This document shows positions 26,208 to 34,616 of a stretch of 64,000 nucleotides of DNA, piece after piece. Under the pieces are notes generated by a model, which saw only the letters and a program-made list of their open reading frames with translations, searched no databases and was not told the DNA's origin. A program made the translations under genes and the position numbers. Position 1 is the stretch's first letter. Each line of letters begins with the position of its first letter. The stretch is from RYN-133 sp963785425 (GTDB taxonomy: Bacteria; Actinomycetota; Actinomycetes; Mycobacteriales; Jatrophihabitantaceae), in assembly GCA_963785425.1 (NCBI GenBank), contig CAWAVG010000004.1:124001-188000 (forward strand), written 5' to 3'.

Positions 26208-27467
26208 ATGCGTTGGCTTCCGGTGCTCGCCTGTGCGAGCGCGCTGATCGCGAGCGGGGCGTGCACCTCCTCGATCGCGGGAGGTCCCACGTCCTCGTCG
26301 TCGCATCATCACCGGCACCATCACCATCGCTCCGTGGCGCCGTCGACCACGACGCACACCCCCGGGGGGACGACACCGCCGATGACCACACCAGCACCCA
26401 GCTCGTCCGCGCCCACTACCGCACCTCGAACGGCCGGCGGTCCCGCCCAACAGGCGCTGGCGCGGATGAGTCTCGCCGAGCGCGTGGGCCAGCTGCTCAT
26501 GGTTGACTGCCCGAGCTCCGGCGTCTCGAGCAGCACCATCGAGTCGATCCGTACGTATCACGCCGGATCGATCATCCTCGACGGCAACAACGATCAGGGC
26601 GTCTCGCACATCCGGTCCGTCACGCGGCGATTGCAGGGTCTGGCGCCCGCACAGGTGCGCCTGTTCATCGCGACCGACCAGGAGGGCGGTCTCGTGCAAC
26701 GCCTGAAAGGTCCGGGCTTCTCGACGATCCCGAGCGCGGTCGAGCAGGGCATGCAGTCGCCGACGGCGGTGCGCTCGTTCGCTCGGCAGTGGGGCAGCGA
26801 GCTGCGTTCGGCGGGCGTCAACCTCGACCTCGCGCCGGTGCTAGACACCGTCCCGCCGGGTACACGGAGCAACCCGCCCATCGGCGATCTCGACCGCGAG
26901 TACGGGCGCACACCGACGCGAGTGTCGAGTCGTGGCATCGCCGTCGCCAACGGCCTCAAGGACGCCGGTATCGACGCCACCGGCAAGCACTTCCCCGGTC
27001 TCGGCCGGGTCACCGGCAATACCGACACGACCAGCGGAGTCACCGACACGGTCACCACGCGTCACGATGCGTATCTGCAACCGTTCGCCGCCGGCGTGAA
27101 GGCGGGCATGCCCTTCATGATGGTGTCGACGGCCGACTACCGGCGCATCGACCCGGGCACCCCGGCGATCTTCTCGAGGACGATCGTCACCGGCATGTTG
27201 CGCGGCGACCTCGGTTTCCGCGGCGTGATCGTCACCGACGACATCGGCGCCGCGGCACAGGTCGCGAGCGTGCCGGCGGGCCTGCGGGCAGTGCGCTTCA
27301 TCCAGGCGGGCGGGACGATGGTGCTGACGGTGTCACCGAGCGCCGTCGCCCTGATGGCGACCCGGATGCTCGACCGTGCCGAGCAGAACCCCGCGTTCCG
27401 CAACCTCGTCAACGCGGCAGCGCTCACTGTGTTGCGGGCCAAGGCCGCGCGCGGGCTGTTGAGCTAG
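26208..27467 (+). CDS. Glycoside hydrolase family 3 lipoprotein (beta-N-acetylhexosaminidase-like)
   Basis: A protein of 419 residues. A lipoprotein-type signal ends in IASGAC (Cys about residue 19), so it is likely anchored outside the membrane. A His/Ser/Thr/Pro linker follows, with seven His and one Arg in a row-like tract (HHHRHHHHR), up to about residue 80. The catalytic domain has NagZ-type GH3 motifs: IATDQEGGLVQRLKG, ATGKHFPGLGRVTGNTDTTSG (KH-F-P-G-x-G), and the nucleophile Asp in VIVTDDIGA. NagZ-like enzymes remove N-acetylglucosamine from muropeptides or other glycans. A GTG at 26205 directly precedes the ATG. Its stop overlaps the convergent add gene by 4 bases. Confidence 0.85.
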   Translation: MRWLPVLACASALIASGACTSSIAGGPTSSSSHHHRHHHHRSVAPSTTTHTPGGTTPPMTTPAPSSSAPTTAPRTAGGPAQQALARMSLAERVGQLLMVDCPSSGVSSSTIESIRTYHAGSIILDGNNDQGVSHIRSVTRRLQGLAPAQVRLFIATDQEGGLVQRLKGPGFSTIPSAVEQGMQSPTAVRSFARQWGSELRSAGVNLDLAPVLDTVPPGTRSNPPIGDLDREYGRTPTRVSSRGIAVANGLKDAGIDATGKHFPGLGRVTGNTDTTSGVTDTVTTRHDAYLQPFAAGVKAGMPFMMVSTADYRRIDPGTPAIFSRTIVTGMLRGDLGFRGVIVTDDIGAAAQVASVPAGLRAVRFIQAGGTMVLTVSPSAVALMATRMLDRAEQNPAFRNLVNAAALTVLRAKAARGLLS

Positions 27468-28537
27468 GCGATCAACGCTGCGTAACCAGGCTTGATCGTG
27501 TCGTTGATGAGATCGAGCCGATCATCGAACGGGATGAACGCACTCTTCATCGCGTTCACCGTGAACCACTGCAGATCGCGCCAGCCGTAGCCGAACGCCT
27601 CGCAGAGCAACAGCATCTCGCGCGTCATCGACGTCGCGCTCATCAGCCTGTTGTCCGTGTTGACCGTGACGCGGAACAGCTTCTCGCGCAGCGCGCCGAT
27701 CGGGTGTTCGGCGATCGATGCGGCAGCACCGGTCTGCACGTTCGACGACGGGCACATCTCGAGGGGGATGCGCTTGTCGCGGACGTACTGGGCGAGCCGT
27801 CCGAGTGTGCCGTCGTTGTCTATGTCGTCGACGATGCGCACCCCGTGCCCGAGCCGGTCGGCGCCGCACCACTGGATCGCCTCCCAGATGGACGGCAGCC
27901 CGAAGGCCTCGCCGGCATGGATCGTGAAGTGGTAGTTCTCGCGGCGCAGGTACTCGAACGCGTCGAGGTGCCGCGTGGGCGGGAAGCCGGCTTCGGCGCC
28001 CGCGATGTCGAACCCGACGACGCCACGATCGCGGTAGGCGACGGCGAGTTCGGCGATCTCTCGCGACCGTGCCGCATGACGCATGGCCGTCGCGATCGCA
28101 CCGACCCGGATGCTGTGCCCGGCCGCGGCCGCCTCGACCTCGCCCTCGCGGAAGCCGGCGAGCACGGCATCGACGACCTGCTCGAGGCTGAGCCCGTCCT
28201 CAGTGTGCTGCTCGGGCGCCCAGCGCACCTCCGCGTACACGACGCCGTCGGCGGCGAGGTCGACGGCCGCCTCGCGCGCCACGCGGGTCAGACCTTCTCG
28301 GGTCTGCATGACCGCGACGGTGTGCACGAAGGTCTCGAGGTAACGCTCGAGCGAACCCGAGCTGGACGCGTCGCGGAACCACCGCGCCAGGCCCTGCTCG
28401 TCGTCGGCGGGCAGCACGTGGCCGATCTCGCTGGACACCTCGAGCACCGTGCGTGGCCGCACGCCACCGTCCAGATGGTCGTGCAGGAGCACCTTCGGCG
28501 CGCGGCGGATCGACTCTTCGTTGAGCGGCGTCGGCAT
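27464..28537 (-). CDS. add: Adenosine deaminase
   Basis: Converts (deoxy)adenosine to (deoxy)inosine. The protein has 357 residues from the ATG at 28537. Metal and catalytic residues are present: the His pair in LLHDHLDGG near residue 17, HAGEAFG (metal His, catalytic Glu) near residue 205, LGHGVRI and the Asp in VNTDNRLMS. TCPSSN-like MCPSSNVQT is also typical. It is the last gene of the minus-strand nucleoside locus, after deoA, with an unusual repeat-rich gap of 122 bases between them. Its stop overlaps the stop of the convergent GH3 gene. Confidence 0.95.
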   Translation of the reverse strand: MPTPLNEESIRRAPKVLLHDHLDGGVRPRTVLEVSSEIGHVLPADDEQGLARWFRDASSSGSLERYLETFVHTVAVMQTREGLTRVAREAAVDLAADGVVYAEVRWAPEQHTEDGLSLEQVVDAVLAGFREGEVEAAAAGHSIRVGAIATAMRHAARSREIAELAVAYRDRGVVGFDIAGAEAGFPPTRHLDAFEYLRRENYHFTIHAGEAFGLPSIWEAIQWCGADRLGHGVRIVDDIDNDGTLGRLAQYVRDKRIPLEMCPSSNVQTGAAASIAEHPIGALREKLFRVTVNTDNRLMSATSMTREMLLLCEAFGYGWRDLQWFTVNAMKSAFIPFDDRLDLINDTIKPGYAALIA

Positions 28538-28571
28538 GCGCCCACGGTATCGACCCCGCCCCCCGTCCCTC

Positions 28572-28640
28572 CCGCGAGTGGTCACCTGTTCCGCGAGTGG
28601 ACAGCTATAGGTGACCACTGGACGCGTAAATGACCACTCG
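28572..28640. repeat. Repeated GAGTGG motifs with inverted copies between deoA and add
   Basis: The motif CCGCGAGTGG occurs as direct copies at 28572 and 28591. An 11-bp arm (AGTGGTCACCT) at 28577-28587 pairs with 28609-28619, and a further inverted copy TGACCACTCG is at 28631-28640. It fills the intergenic gap and could act as an RNA stem or a protein-binding cluster. Confidence 0.6.
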
Positions 28641-28659
28641 GGTAGCGGGATGAGGTGGG

Positions 28660-29946
28660 TCAGGAGATGCGGTCGAGAATCAGCGGGACGGGCCGGTACT
28701 CGGCGCCGATCTCGACACCGCCGTCGAGCGCCTCGAGCGCGCGATCGAAGAGCGCCGGGTCGTCGGCGTGCAGTTCGAGCAGTGGCTCACCCGCGCGCAC
28801 CTCGTCGCCGGGCTTGGCGAGCATGACGACGCCGGCGCCGAACGCGACAGGGTCCTCCTTGCGGGCGCGTCCTGCACCCAGCCGCCACGCCGCGGTGCCG
28901 ACGGCGAGCGCGTCCAACCGCGTCAGCACACCCGTCGCGGGCGCGGTCACGACGTGCTTCTCGCGAGCCGTCGGCAGGTCGGCCTCGGGGTCGCCGCCCT
29001 GCGCGGCGATCATGCGCCGCCACACGTCCATGGCGCGGCCGTCGCGCAGCGCGTCGGCGGGGTCGGTGTCGATGCCGGCGGCACCCAGCATCTCGCGCGC
29101 CAACGCCACGGTCAGCTCGACGACATCGCGCGGTCCGCCGCCGGCGAGCACCTCGACCGACTCGGCAACCTCCAGCGCGTTACCGGCAGTGCGTCCCAGC
29201 GGGGTGTTCATGTCGGTAAGCAACGCGGTCGTCTTCACGCCGTGTGCGTGGCCGAGCGCAACCATCGTCTCGGCGAGTTCGCGGGCCCGTTCCGGGGTCT
29301 TCATGAACGCGCCCGTGCCGACCTTCACATCCAGCACGAGTGCGGACGAGCCCTCGGCGATCTTCTTGCTCATGATCGAGCTGGCGATGAGCGGGATCGA
29401 CTCGACGGTGCCGGTCACGTCGCGCAGCGAGTAGAGCTTGCGGTCGGCCGGGGCGAGTTGGTCACCGGCCGCGCAGACGACCGCGCCGACGTCGTTGAGC
29501 TGTCGCACGAAATCTGCGTTGGACACCGAGGCGCGCCACCCGGTGATCGACTCCAGCTTGTCGAGCGTGCCGCCGGTGTGGCCGAGCCCGCGTCCTGACA
29601 GCTGCGGGACGGCCGCGCCGCACGCCGCGACCAGCGGCGCGAGCGGCAACGTGATCTTGTCGCCGACCCCGCCGGTGGAGTGCTTGTCGGTGGTGGGACG
29701 GGCGACGCCGGACAGGTCGAGCCGCTCGCCCGACGTGATCATCGCCGCCGTCCACCGCGCGAGCTCGCCCTCGGACAGGCCGTTCAGCAGCACCGCCATG
29801 GCGAGCGCGGCCATCTGCTCGTCGGCCACCGCGCCGCGGGTGTAGGCGTCGATCACCCAGTCGATCTGCTCGTCCGAGAGCGCGTGGCGATCACGCTTGG
29901 CGATGATCACCTCGACGGCGGAGAACCGCTCACGCTGTTGGCTCAT
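28660..29946 (-). CDS. deoA: Thymidine (pyrimidine-nucleoside) phosphorylase
   Basis: Phosphorolysis of thymidine or uridine to the base and (deoxy)ribose 1-phosphate. The protein has 428 residues. The ATG at 29946 follows GGAGGTCGG. Family motifs: EVIIAKRDRHALSDEQIDW at the start, PTTDKHSTGGVGDKITLPL (phosphate binding) near residue 80, SGRGLGHTGGTLDKLESI near residue 113, SSIMSKKIAEGS, and the C-terminal barrel-sandwich part VTAPATGVLTRLDA. Bacterial enzymes of this length include both TP and the broader PyNP, and the split cannot be made here. It lies 100 bases after cdd. Confidence 0.95.
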   Translation of the reverse strand: MSQQRERFSAVEVIIAKRDRHALSDEQIDWVIDAYTRGAVADEQMAALAMAVLLNGLSEGELARWTAAMITSGERLDLSGVARPTTDKHSTGGVGDKITLPLAPLVAACGAAVPQLSGRGLGHTGGTLDKLESITGWRASVSNADFVRQLNDVGAVVCAAGDQLAPADRKLYSLRDVTGTVESIPLIASSIMSKKIAEGSSALVLDVKVGTGAFMKTPERARELAETMVALGHAHGVKTTALLTDMNTPLGRTAGNALEVAESVEVLAGGGPRDVVELTVALAREMLGAAGIDTDPADALRDGRAMDVWRRMIAAQGGDPEADLPTAREKHVVTAPATGVLTRLDALAVGTAAWRLGAGRARKEDPVAFGAGVVMLAKPGDEVRAGEPLLELHADDPALFDRALEALDGGVEIGAEYRPVPLILDRIS

Positions 29947-30046
29947 ATCCGACCTCCGCACGGGCCACTCGCTACGCTCAGGCCCATCGTCGGCCGAAGC
30001 CGCCTAACGGCAGTTTGTTTCATCGGTCTTCGCGCGAGCGCTCATC

Positions 30047-30439
30047 CTAAGAGAGGTCTTCGCGGCCGAATGCCAGAGGCAGGACCTCGATCATCGGCTT
30101 GGGGCCCTCCGCGGTGTCGACGAGCAGGTCGGGCCCGCCGTGCTCCCACAGCAACTGCCGGCAGCGACCGCACGGCATGATCACGGTCCCGTGGAAGTCG
30201 ACGCAGGCGAACGCGACCAGCGAGCCACCGCCCGTGGCATGCAGCGCCGACACCAGGCCGCACTCGGCGCACAGCCCCAGCCCGTACGAGGCGTTCTCGA
30301 CGTTGCAGCCGACGATCAGCCTGCCGTCGTCGGTGTAGGCCGCCGCGCCGACGGGGAACTGCGAGTACGGCGCGTACGCCCGGCCCATGGCTTCGAGGGC
30401 TGCTCGACGCAGCGCCGGCCAATCGATGTCACGCGGCAT
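30047..30439 (-). CDS. cdd: Cytidine deaminase
   Basis: Deaminates (deoxy)cytidine to (deoxy)uridine for deoA. The protein has 130 residues, the small tetrameric type. Zinc motifs are complete: CNVENASYGLGLCAECG contains the Cys-Ala-Glu catalytic site, and MPCGRCRQLLWE the second Cys pair. SQFPVGAAAYTDDGRLIVG is also conserved. The ATG at 30439 lies 7 bases after the stop of the permease gene, so it is probably translated from the transport mRNA. Confidence 0.96.
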   Translation of the reverse strand: MPRDIDWPALRRAALEAMGRAYAPYSQFPVGAAAYTDDGRLIVGCNVENASYGLGLCAECGLVSALHATGGGSLVAFACVDFHGTVIMPCGRCRQLLWEHGGPDLLVDTAEGPKPMIEVLPLAFGREDLS

Positions 30440-30446
30440 GCGCGGG

Positions 30447-31754
30447 TCATCCCTTCACGTAGGGCTCGCCATCGGCAGCGGGAGCCTGTACCCGTCCGAC
30501 GAAGCCGGCGACGGCGACGACGGTGACGACGTACGGCGCCATGCTAAGGAACGCCGAAGGGATGGTGATCGGCGGTGTCACCGCCGTGACCAATGTCTGC
30601 AGTTCGTCGGTGAACCCGAACAACAGCGCCGCGGCGATCGCACCCCGCGGACTCCACCGGCCGAAGATCACTGCGGCGAGGGCGATGAAGCCCTTGCCCG
30701 AGGAGATGTTCTCGTTGAAGGCGCCCGAGCCGCCGACGGTGAGTGCGGCACCTGCGAGACCCGCGATCAGGCCGCCGAGGATCACGTTGCGGTAGCGCAT
30801 CCCGCGCACCCGGATCCCGACCGTGTCGGCCGCGCGCGGGTGTTCACCGACCGCCCGCGTGCGCAGCCCCCATCGAGTGCGGAACAACCCGACGTCGATG
30901 AGCACGATGAGGCCGTACGTCAGGTAGGTGATGATGTTCACGTCGAACAGGGCCTGGCCGATGATCGGGATGTCCCCGAGCAGCGGGATCTTGATCGGCG
31001 ACAACGTGGTCCCGGCGTTGTAGCTGTTCGGGTCGGTCTGCATCAGCGACTGGTAGCCGAGGTTGGTCAGGCCCAGCGCGAACGCGTTGAGGACGACGCC
31101 GAGCACGACCTGATTGACCAGGTACCGGATCGCGAACACCGCGAGCAGGACGGCGATGACCGCCCCACCGAGCATCGCCGCGACGACGCCGATACCCAGG
31201 CTTCCTGCCGATGATGCGAACAGCGCGCCGGCGAACGCGCCGACCAGCATCTGGCCTTCGATCGCGACATTGATGACGCCGGAGCGCTCGCACACGATGC
31301 CGGCCAGCGCACCGAGGATGAACGGCAGCGCAGACACGATCGTCTGCTGCACCATGCCGGTCAGGCCGAGCGGGTTGTTCGGGTCGCCGGTCGCCATCCA
31401 GCACAGGAAGGCGAGCACGAACAGGAACGCCGACACGCCGAGCGCGGTGTGCCACCAGACCCGCCGATATCCGACGGCGATCTGCCCCATGCCGAGCGCG
31501 ACGACGATGACGCCCATGACCATCGCAACGCCGCCGCCCGGGAAGCGCATGATCGGTATCTGGTACTTGTCGAAGGCCTGCGACACCTGGAAGGCGGCCT
31601 CACCGTTCTTGGCACCGAGACCCCATGCGAAGAACATCACCAGACCGGTGACGATCAGCCCGACACCGCGCAGCACCCGGGTTCGCGCAGAGATGGTCGG
31701 CTCGACGACCTCGTGGGTGACGACGAGGTCCTCGTCGGCGACGACGGTGCTCAT
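30447..31754 (-). CDS. Nucleoside ABC transporter permease (BMP-type system, second permease)
   Basis: A protein of 435 residues with about ten to eleven membrane segments. It belongs to the branched-chain/ribose-type permease family: ERSGVINVAIEGQMLVGAFAG, GIRVRGMRYRNVILGGLIAGLAGAALTVGG and KGFIALAAVIFGRWSPRGA are the typical parts. An N-terminal extension of ~100 residues carries two extra segments. The ATG at 31754 overlaps the stop of the first permease by 4 bases. With the other permease and the double ATPase it forms a YufNOPQ/NupNOPQ-like importer for nucleosides. Confidence 0.92.
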   Translation of the reverse strand: MSTVVADEDLVVTHEVVEPTISARTRVLRGVGLIVTGLVMFFAWGLGAKNGEAAFQVSQAFDKYQIPIMRFPGGGVAMVMGVIVVALGMGQIAVGYRRVWWHTALGVSAFLFVLAFLCWMATGDPNNPLGLTGMVQQTIVSALPFILGALAGIVCERSGVINVAIEGQMLVGAFAGALFASSAGSLGIGVVAAMLGGAVIAVLLAVFAIRYLVNQVVLGVVLNAFALGLTNLGYQSLMQTDPNSYNAGTTLSPIKIPLLGDIPIIGQALFDVNIITYLTYGLIVLIDVGLFRTRWGLRTRAVGEHPRAADTVGIRVRGMRYRNVILGGLIAGLAGAALTVGGSGAFNENISSGKGFIALAAVIFGRWSPRGAIAAALLFGFTDELQTLVTAVTPPITIPSAFLSMAPYVVTVVAVAGFVGRVQAPAADGEPYVKG

Positions 31755-33019
31755 CCGTTCCAGCCCTTCGCGAGTGAGCCCACACCGGTCCCGCCGCCGC
31801 GGCCACGCAACCGGAAGATGCCGCGGACGAGAGCCGGCGCTGCGATGAACAACACCATGACGGGCTCGATCACCGAGACGACGTCAGGCGGAGTCGAGGT
31901 GTAGCTCGAGATCGCCAGTCCGCCCGCGCGGAACGCACCGAACAGCAGTCCGGCAAGCACGGTGCCGACCGGTGTCCCGCGTCCGAGCAGGGCCACGGTG
32001 ATCGCGTCGAAGCCAAGACCTGCGTCGACGTCCTGCGTCACCACGTGGCGCGTACCGAGCACCTGCGACACACCGACCAACCCGGCAAGGGCGCCGGATA
32101 TGAGCATCACCGTGACATAGCTGCGCTCGATCTTCATGCCCGCCGTCCGCGCCGCGAACGCGTTCGCACCGACGGCCTTGAGCGTGAAGCCGAGCGTCGA
32201 GCGCGACAGCAACCACCAGCAACCGACCGCGGCGAGGATCGCGACACCGATCCCTGCGTGCAGGTCCTCGAAGAGCACGGGCAGCTGGGCGTTGTGGTCG
32301 ATGAAGCTCGAGGTCGCCTCCGTCGAGTGCGGCGCCTGATATCCGTTGAGCCCGAGCAGATAGCCGAGGAAGTAGTACGCGACGTAGTTGAGCATGATCG
32401 TCGTGATGACTTCATGCGCGCCGGTGCGCGCTTTGAGCACTCCGACCAGTCCGCCCCAGACCGCTCCGCCGATGATGCCTGCGACCACCGCCGCCAACAC
32501 GTGCAGTACGGACGGCAGGTGCCACGCGAACCCGACGTAGCCGGCACACACGGCGCCCATGATGAGCTGACCCTGAACGCCGATGTTGAACAGTCCCGCC
32601 CGGAACGCGACCGCGACCGCGAGACCGCCCAGGATCAGCGGCGTGGCATTGACCAACGTGTCCGAGATGGGCAGGAAGATCGGCACGCCACCGTTGGAGT
32701 ACAGCGAATTGGTGTTGAAGATCGACCCGCGGAACAGCGCCGAGTAGGCCGCTGAGATGGCTGACCACGCGGCACTGAACGTGTCGCTCGGGTGCTCGAA
32801 GAAGTAGGTCGAGGCATGTCTCGTCCGCGCGTCCGCCACCGCGATCAACAGGGCCCCGAAGACGAGCGCACAGATGAACGCCAACACCGTGACGACCCAC
32901 GTGCGTCCGTAGAGATAGGCGTTCAGCAGACGGCGGCCGATCCCTGGCCTGCGCTCAGGACGGTCGTCGAGCGACTCCGCCTCGGAAGGGGATTCGTCCT
33001 TGTCGACGCTCGTACTCAT
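31751..33019 (-). CDS. Nucleoside ABC transporter permease (BMP-type system, first permease)
   Basis: A protein of 422 residues. After an acidic cytoplasmic start (DKDESPSEAESLDDRPE) there are about nine membrane segments. Family parts are AGLFNIGVQGQLIMGAVCAG, VHVLAAVVAGIIGGAVWGG, ARTGAHEVITTIMLNYVAYY and FDAITVALLGRGTPVGTVLAGLLFGA. The order ATPase, permease, permease is standard for this importer class. Its ATG overlaps the ATPase stop by 4 bases and its own stop overlaps the next permease, so all three are coupled. Confidence 0.92.
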   Translation of the reverse strand: MSTSVDKDESPSEAESLDDRPERRPGIGRRLLNAYLYGRTWVVTVLAFICALVFGALLIAVADARTRHASTYFFEHPSDTFSAAWSAISAAYSALFRGSIFNTNSLYSNGGVPIFLPISDTLVNATPLILGGLAVAVAFRAGLFNIGVQGQLIMGAVCAGYVGFAWHLPSVLHVLAAVVAGIIGGAVWGGLVGVLKARTGAHEVITTIMLNYVAYYFLGYLLGLNGYQAPHSTEATSSFIDHNAQLPVLFEDLHAGIGVAILAAVGCWWLLSRSTLGFTLKAVGANAFAARTAGMKIERSYVTVMLISGALAGLVGVSQVLGTRHVVTQDVDAGLGFDAITVALLGRGTPVGTVLAGLLFGAFRAGGLAISSYTSTPPDVVSVIEPVMVLFIAAPALVRGIFRLRGRGGGTGVGSLAKGWNG

Positions 33020-34527
33020 GCGTCACCTCCGGATCCGGTCGCACCGGCCATCATCAGTCCGATCTCCTCCGCGCTCGTATCCGCGGTCACCTCGCCGGCG
33101 ATGCGGCCGCGATACATCACCGCGATGCGGTCGGCCAACCCGAGCACCTCGTCCAGCTCGGTCGACACCAGCACCACTGCGGTTCCCTGATCACGCTCGG
33201 CGACGATGCGCCGGTGCACGAACTCCATCGAGCCGACATCCAGACCCCGGGTGGGCTGGGCGACGATCAGCAGTTTGAGCGGACGGGACAGTTCGCGCGC
33301 CAGCACCACCTTCTGCTGGTTACCGCCGGACAACGTGCTCGCGGGCGCGGCTACCACCGGTGGCCGCACGTCGAATTCCTCGACACGTTGCTTGGCGTTG
33401 CGCTCGATCTCGGCGAGGTTGAGGCTGCCGTGCGAGGCGAACGGTGCCTTGTCGTGCACGTCCAGCACGAGATTCTGCGCGACGGAGAACGATCCGACCA
33501 ACCCGTCGTGCAGGCGGTCTTCGGGGACATATCCGACACCGAGGTCGAGCACGTCGTCGGTGGTCAGCTCGGTGACCGACGATCCCGCGATCGAGATGCT
33601 GCCCGACGTCGGGATCGTCAAGCCCACCAACGATTCGGTGACCTCGGTCTGACCGTTCCCCTGTACGCCCGCGATCGCATAGATCTCACCGGCCCGGACC
33701 GAGAAACTGACATCGTCGACCAGCACGACGCCGTTCGCGTCGACGACGCGCAGGTCATGGACGTCCAGGACGGCGTCGCCGGGTTCGGCCGGATCCTTGT
33801 CGACCAAGAGCTGCACGGGCCGGCCGACCATCATCGCGGCCAGGTCGTTCGCGGACGCGGTGGGTTCGGCCGTCCCGACGACCTTGCCGCGCCGGATGAC
33901 CGTGATCTTGTCGGCGATCTCACGCACTTCGTTCAGCTTGTGGCTGATGAACACGATCGAGGTGCCGCCGTCACGAAGCGAACGCATGACGGTGATTAGC
34001 TCTTCGGTCTCGCGCGGGGTGAGCACGGCGGTCGGCTCGTCGAGCACCAGCAGGCGTGCGTCGCGCGCTAGCGCCTTGAGGATCTCGACGCGCTGTTGGA
34101 CGCCGACGGGAAGGTCGGCGACGAGCGCGTCGGGAGGGACCTCCAAGCCGTACCGCTTCGAGATCGCGGCGACCTCCCGGCGGGCCTTGCGGCGAGCGAG
34201 GAAGCCGAGGCGCTGCTGCTCGTGCCCGAGCATGACGTTCTCGGTGACGGTGAAGACCGGGATCAGCATGAAGTGCTGGTGCACCATGCCGATGCCGGCC
34301 TTCATGGCGTCGCCTGGACCACGGAAGACGACCGGCTTGTCGTCGACGAGCACCTCGCCGCCGTCGGGCTCGTAGAGGCCGTACAGCACATTCATCAGCG
34401 TCGACTTGCCCGCGCCGTTCTCACCGAGCAGGGCGTGGATCTCCCCGGGCTCGACGACCAGATCGACCGAGTCGTTGGCAATCAGCGGTCCGAAGCGTTT
34501 GGTGATGCCGCGCAGTTCGAGTTTCAC
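33016..34527 (-). CDS. Nucleoside ABC transporter ATPase with two nucleotide-binding domains
   Basis: A protein of 503 residues with tandem ABC domains, like RbsA/YufO. Domain 1: Walker A GENGAGKSTLMN near residue 36, signature-like LPVGVQQRVEILKAL and Walker B RLLVLDEPTAVL. Domain 2: a degenerate Walker A VQGNGQTEV, and signature LSGGNQQKVVLARELSR followed by LLIVAQPTRGLDVG. The degenerate second site is normal in this family. It powers uptake by the two permeases. A hairpin lies between this gene and the upstream binding-protein gene, which may lower its expression relative to the binding protein. Confidence 0.94.
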   Translation of the reverse strand: MKLELRGITKRFGPLIANDSVDLVVEPGEIHALLGENGAGKSTLMNVLYGLYEPDGGEVLVDDKPVVFRGPGDAMKAGIGMVHQHFMLIPVFTVTENVMLGHEQQRLGFLARRKARREVAAISKRYGLEVPPDALVADLPVGVQQRVEILKALARDARLLVLDEPTAVLTPRETEELITVMRSLRDGGTSIVFISHKLNEVREIADKITVIRRGKVVGTAEPTASANDLAAMMVGRPVQLLVDKDPAEPGDAVLDVHDLRVVDANGVVLVDDVSFSVRAGEIYAIAGVQGNGQTEVTESLVGLTIPTSGSISIAGSSVTELTTDDVLDLGVGYVPEDRLHDGLVGSFSVAQNLVLDVHDKAPFASHGSLNLAEIERNAKQRVEEFDVRPPVVAAPASTLSGGNQQKVVLARELSRPLKLLIVAQPTRGLDVGSMEFVHRRIVAERDQGTAVVLVSTELDEVLGLADRIAVMYRGRIAGEVTADTSAEEIGLMMAGATGSGGDA

Positions 34528-34567
34528 GACGATTTCCTTACCGGCGTGCAGTGCCTGAACGCACAGG

Positions 34568-34598
34568 GCGGGTGAGACCCGATGAGGGTCTCACCCGC
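34568..34598 (-). terminator. Strong hairpin between the binding-protein and ATPase genes
   Basis: A perfect 13-bp stem (GCGGGTGAGACCC pairing with its complement) around GATGA. It lies 18 bases after the binding-protein stop and before the ATPase start, in the direction of transcription. No T-run follows. It could be an intercistronic partial terminator or an RNA-stabilising stem, as often seen after binding-protein genes. Confidence 0.6.
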
Positions 34599-34616
34599 CG
34601 CTGCTGAGGCGAAACG

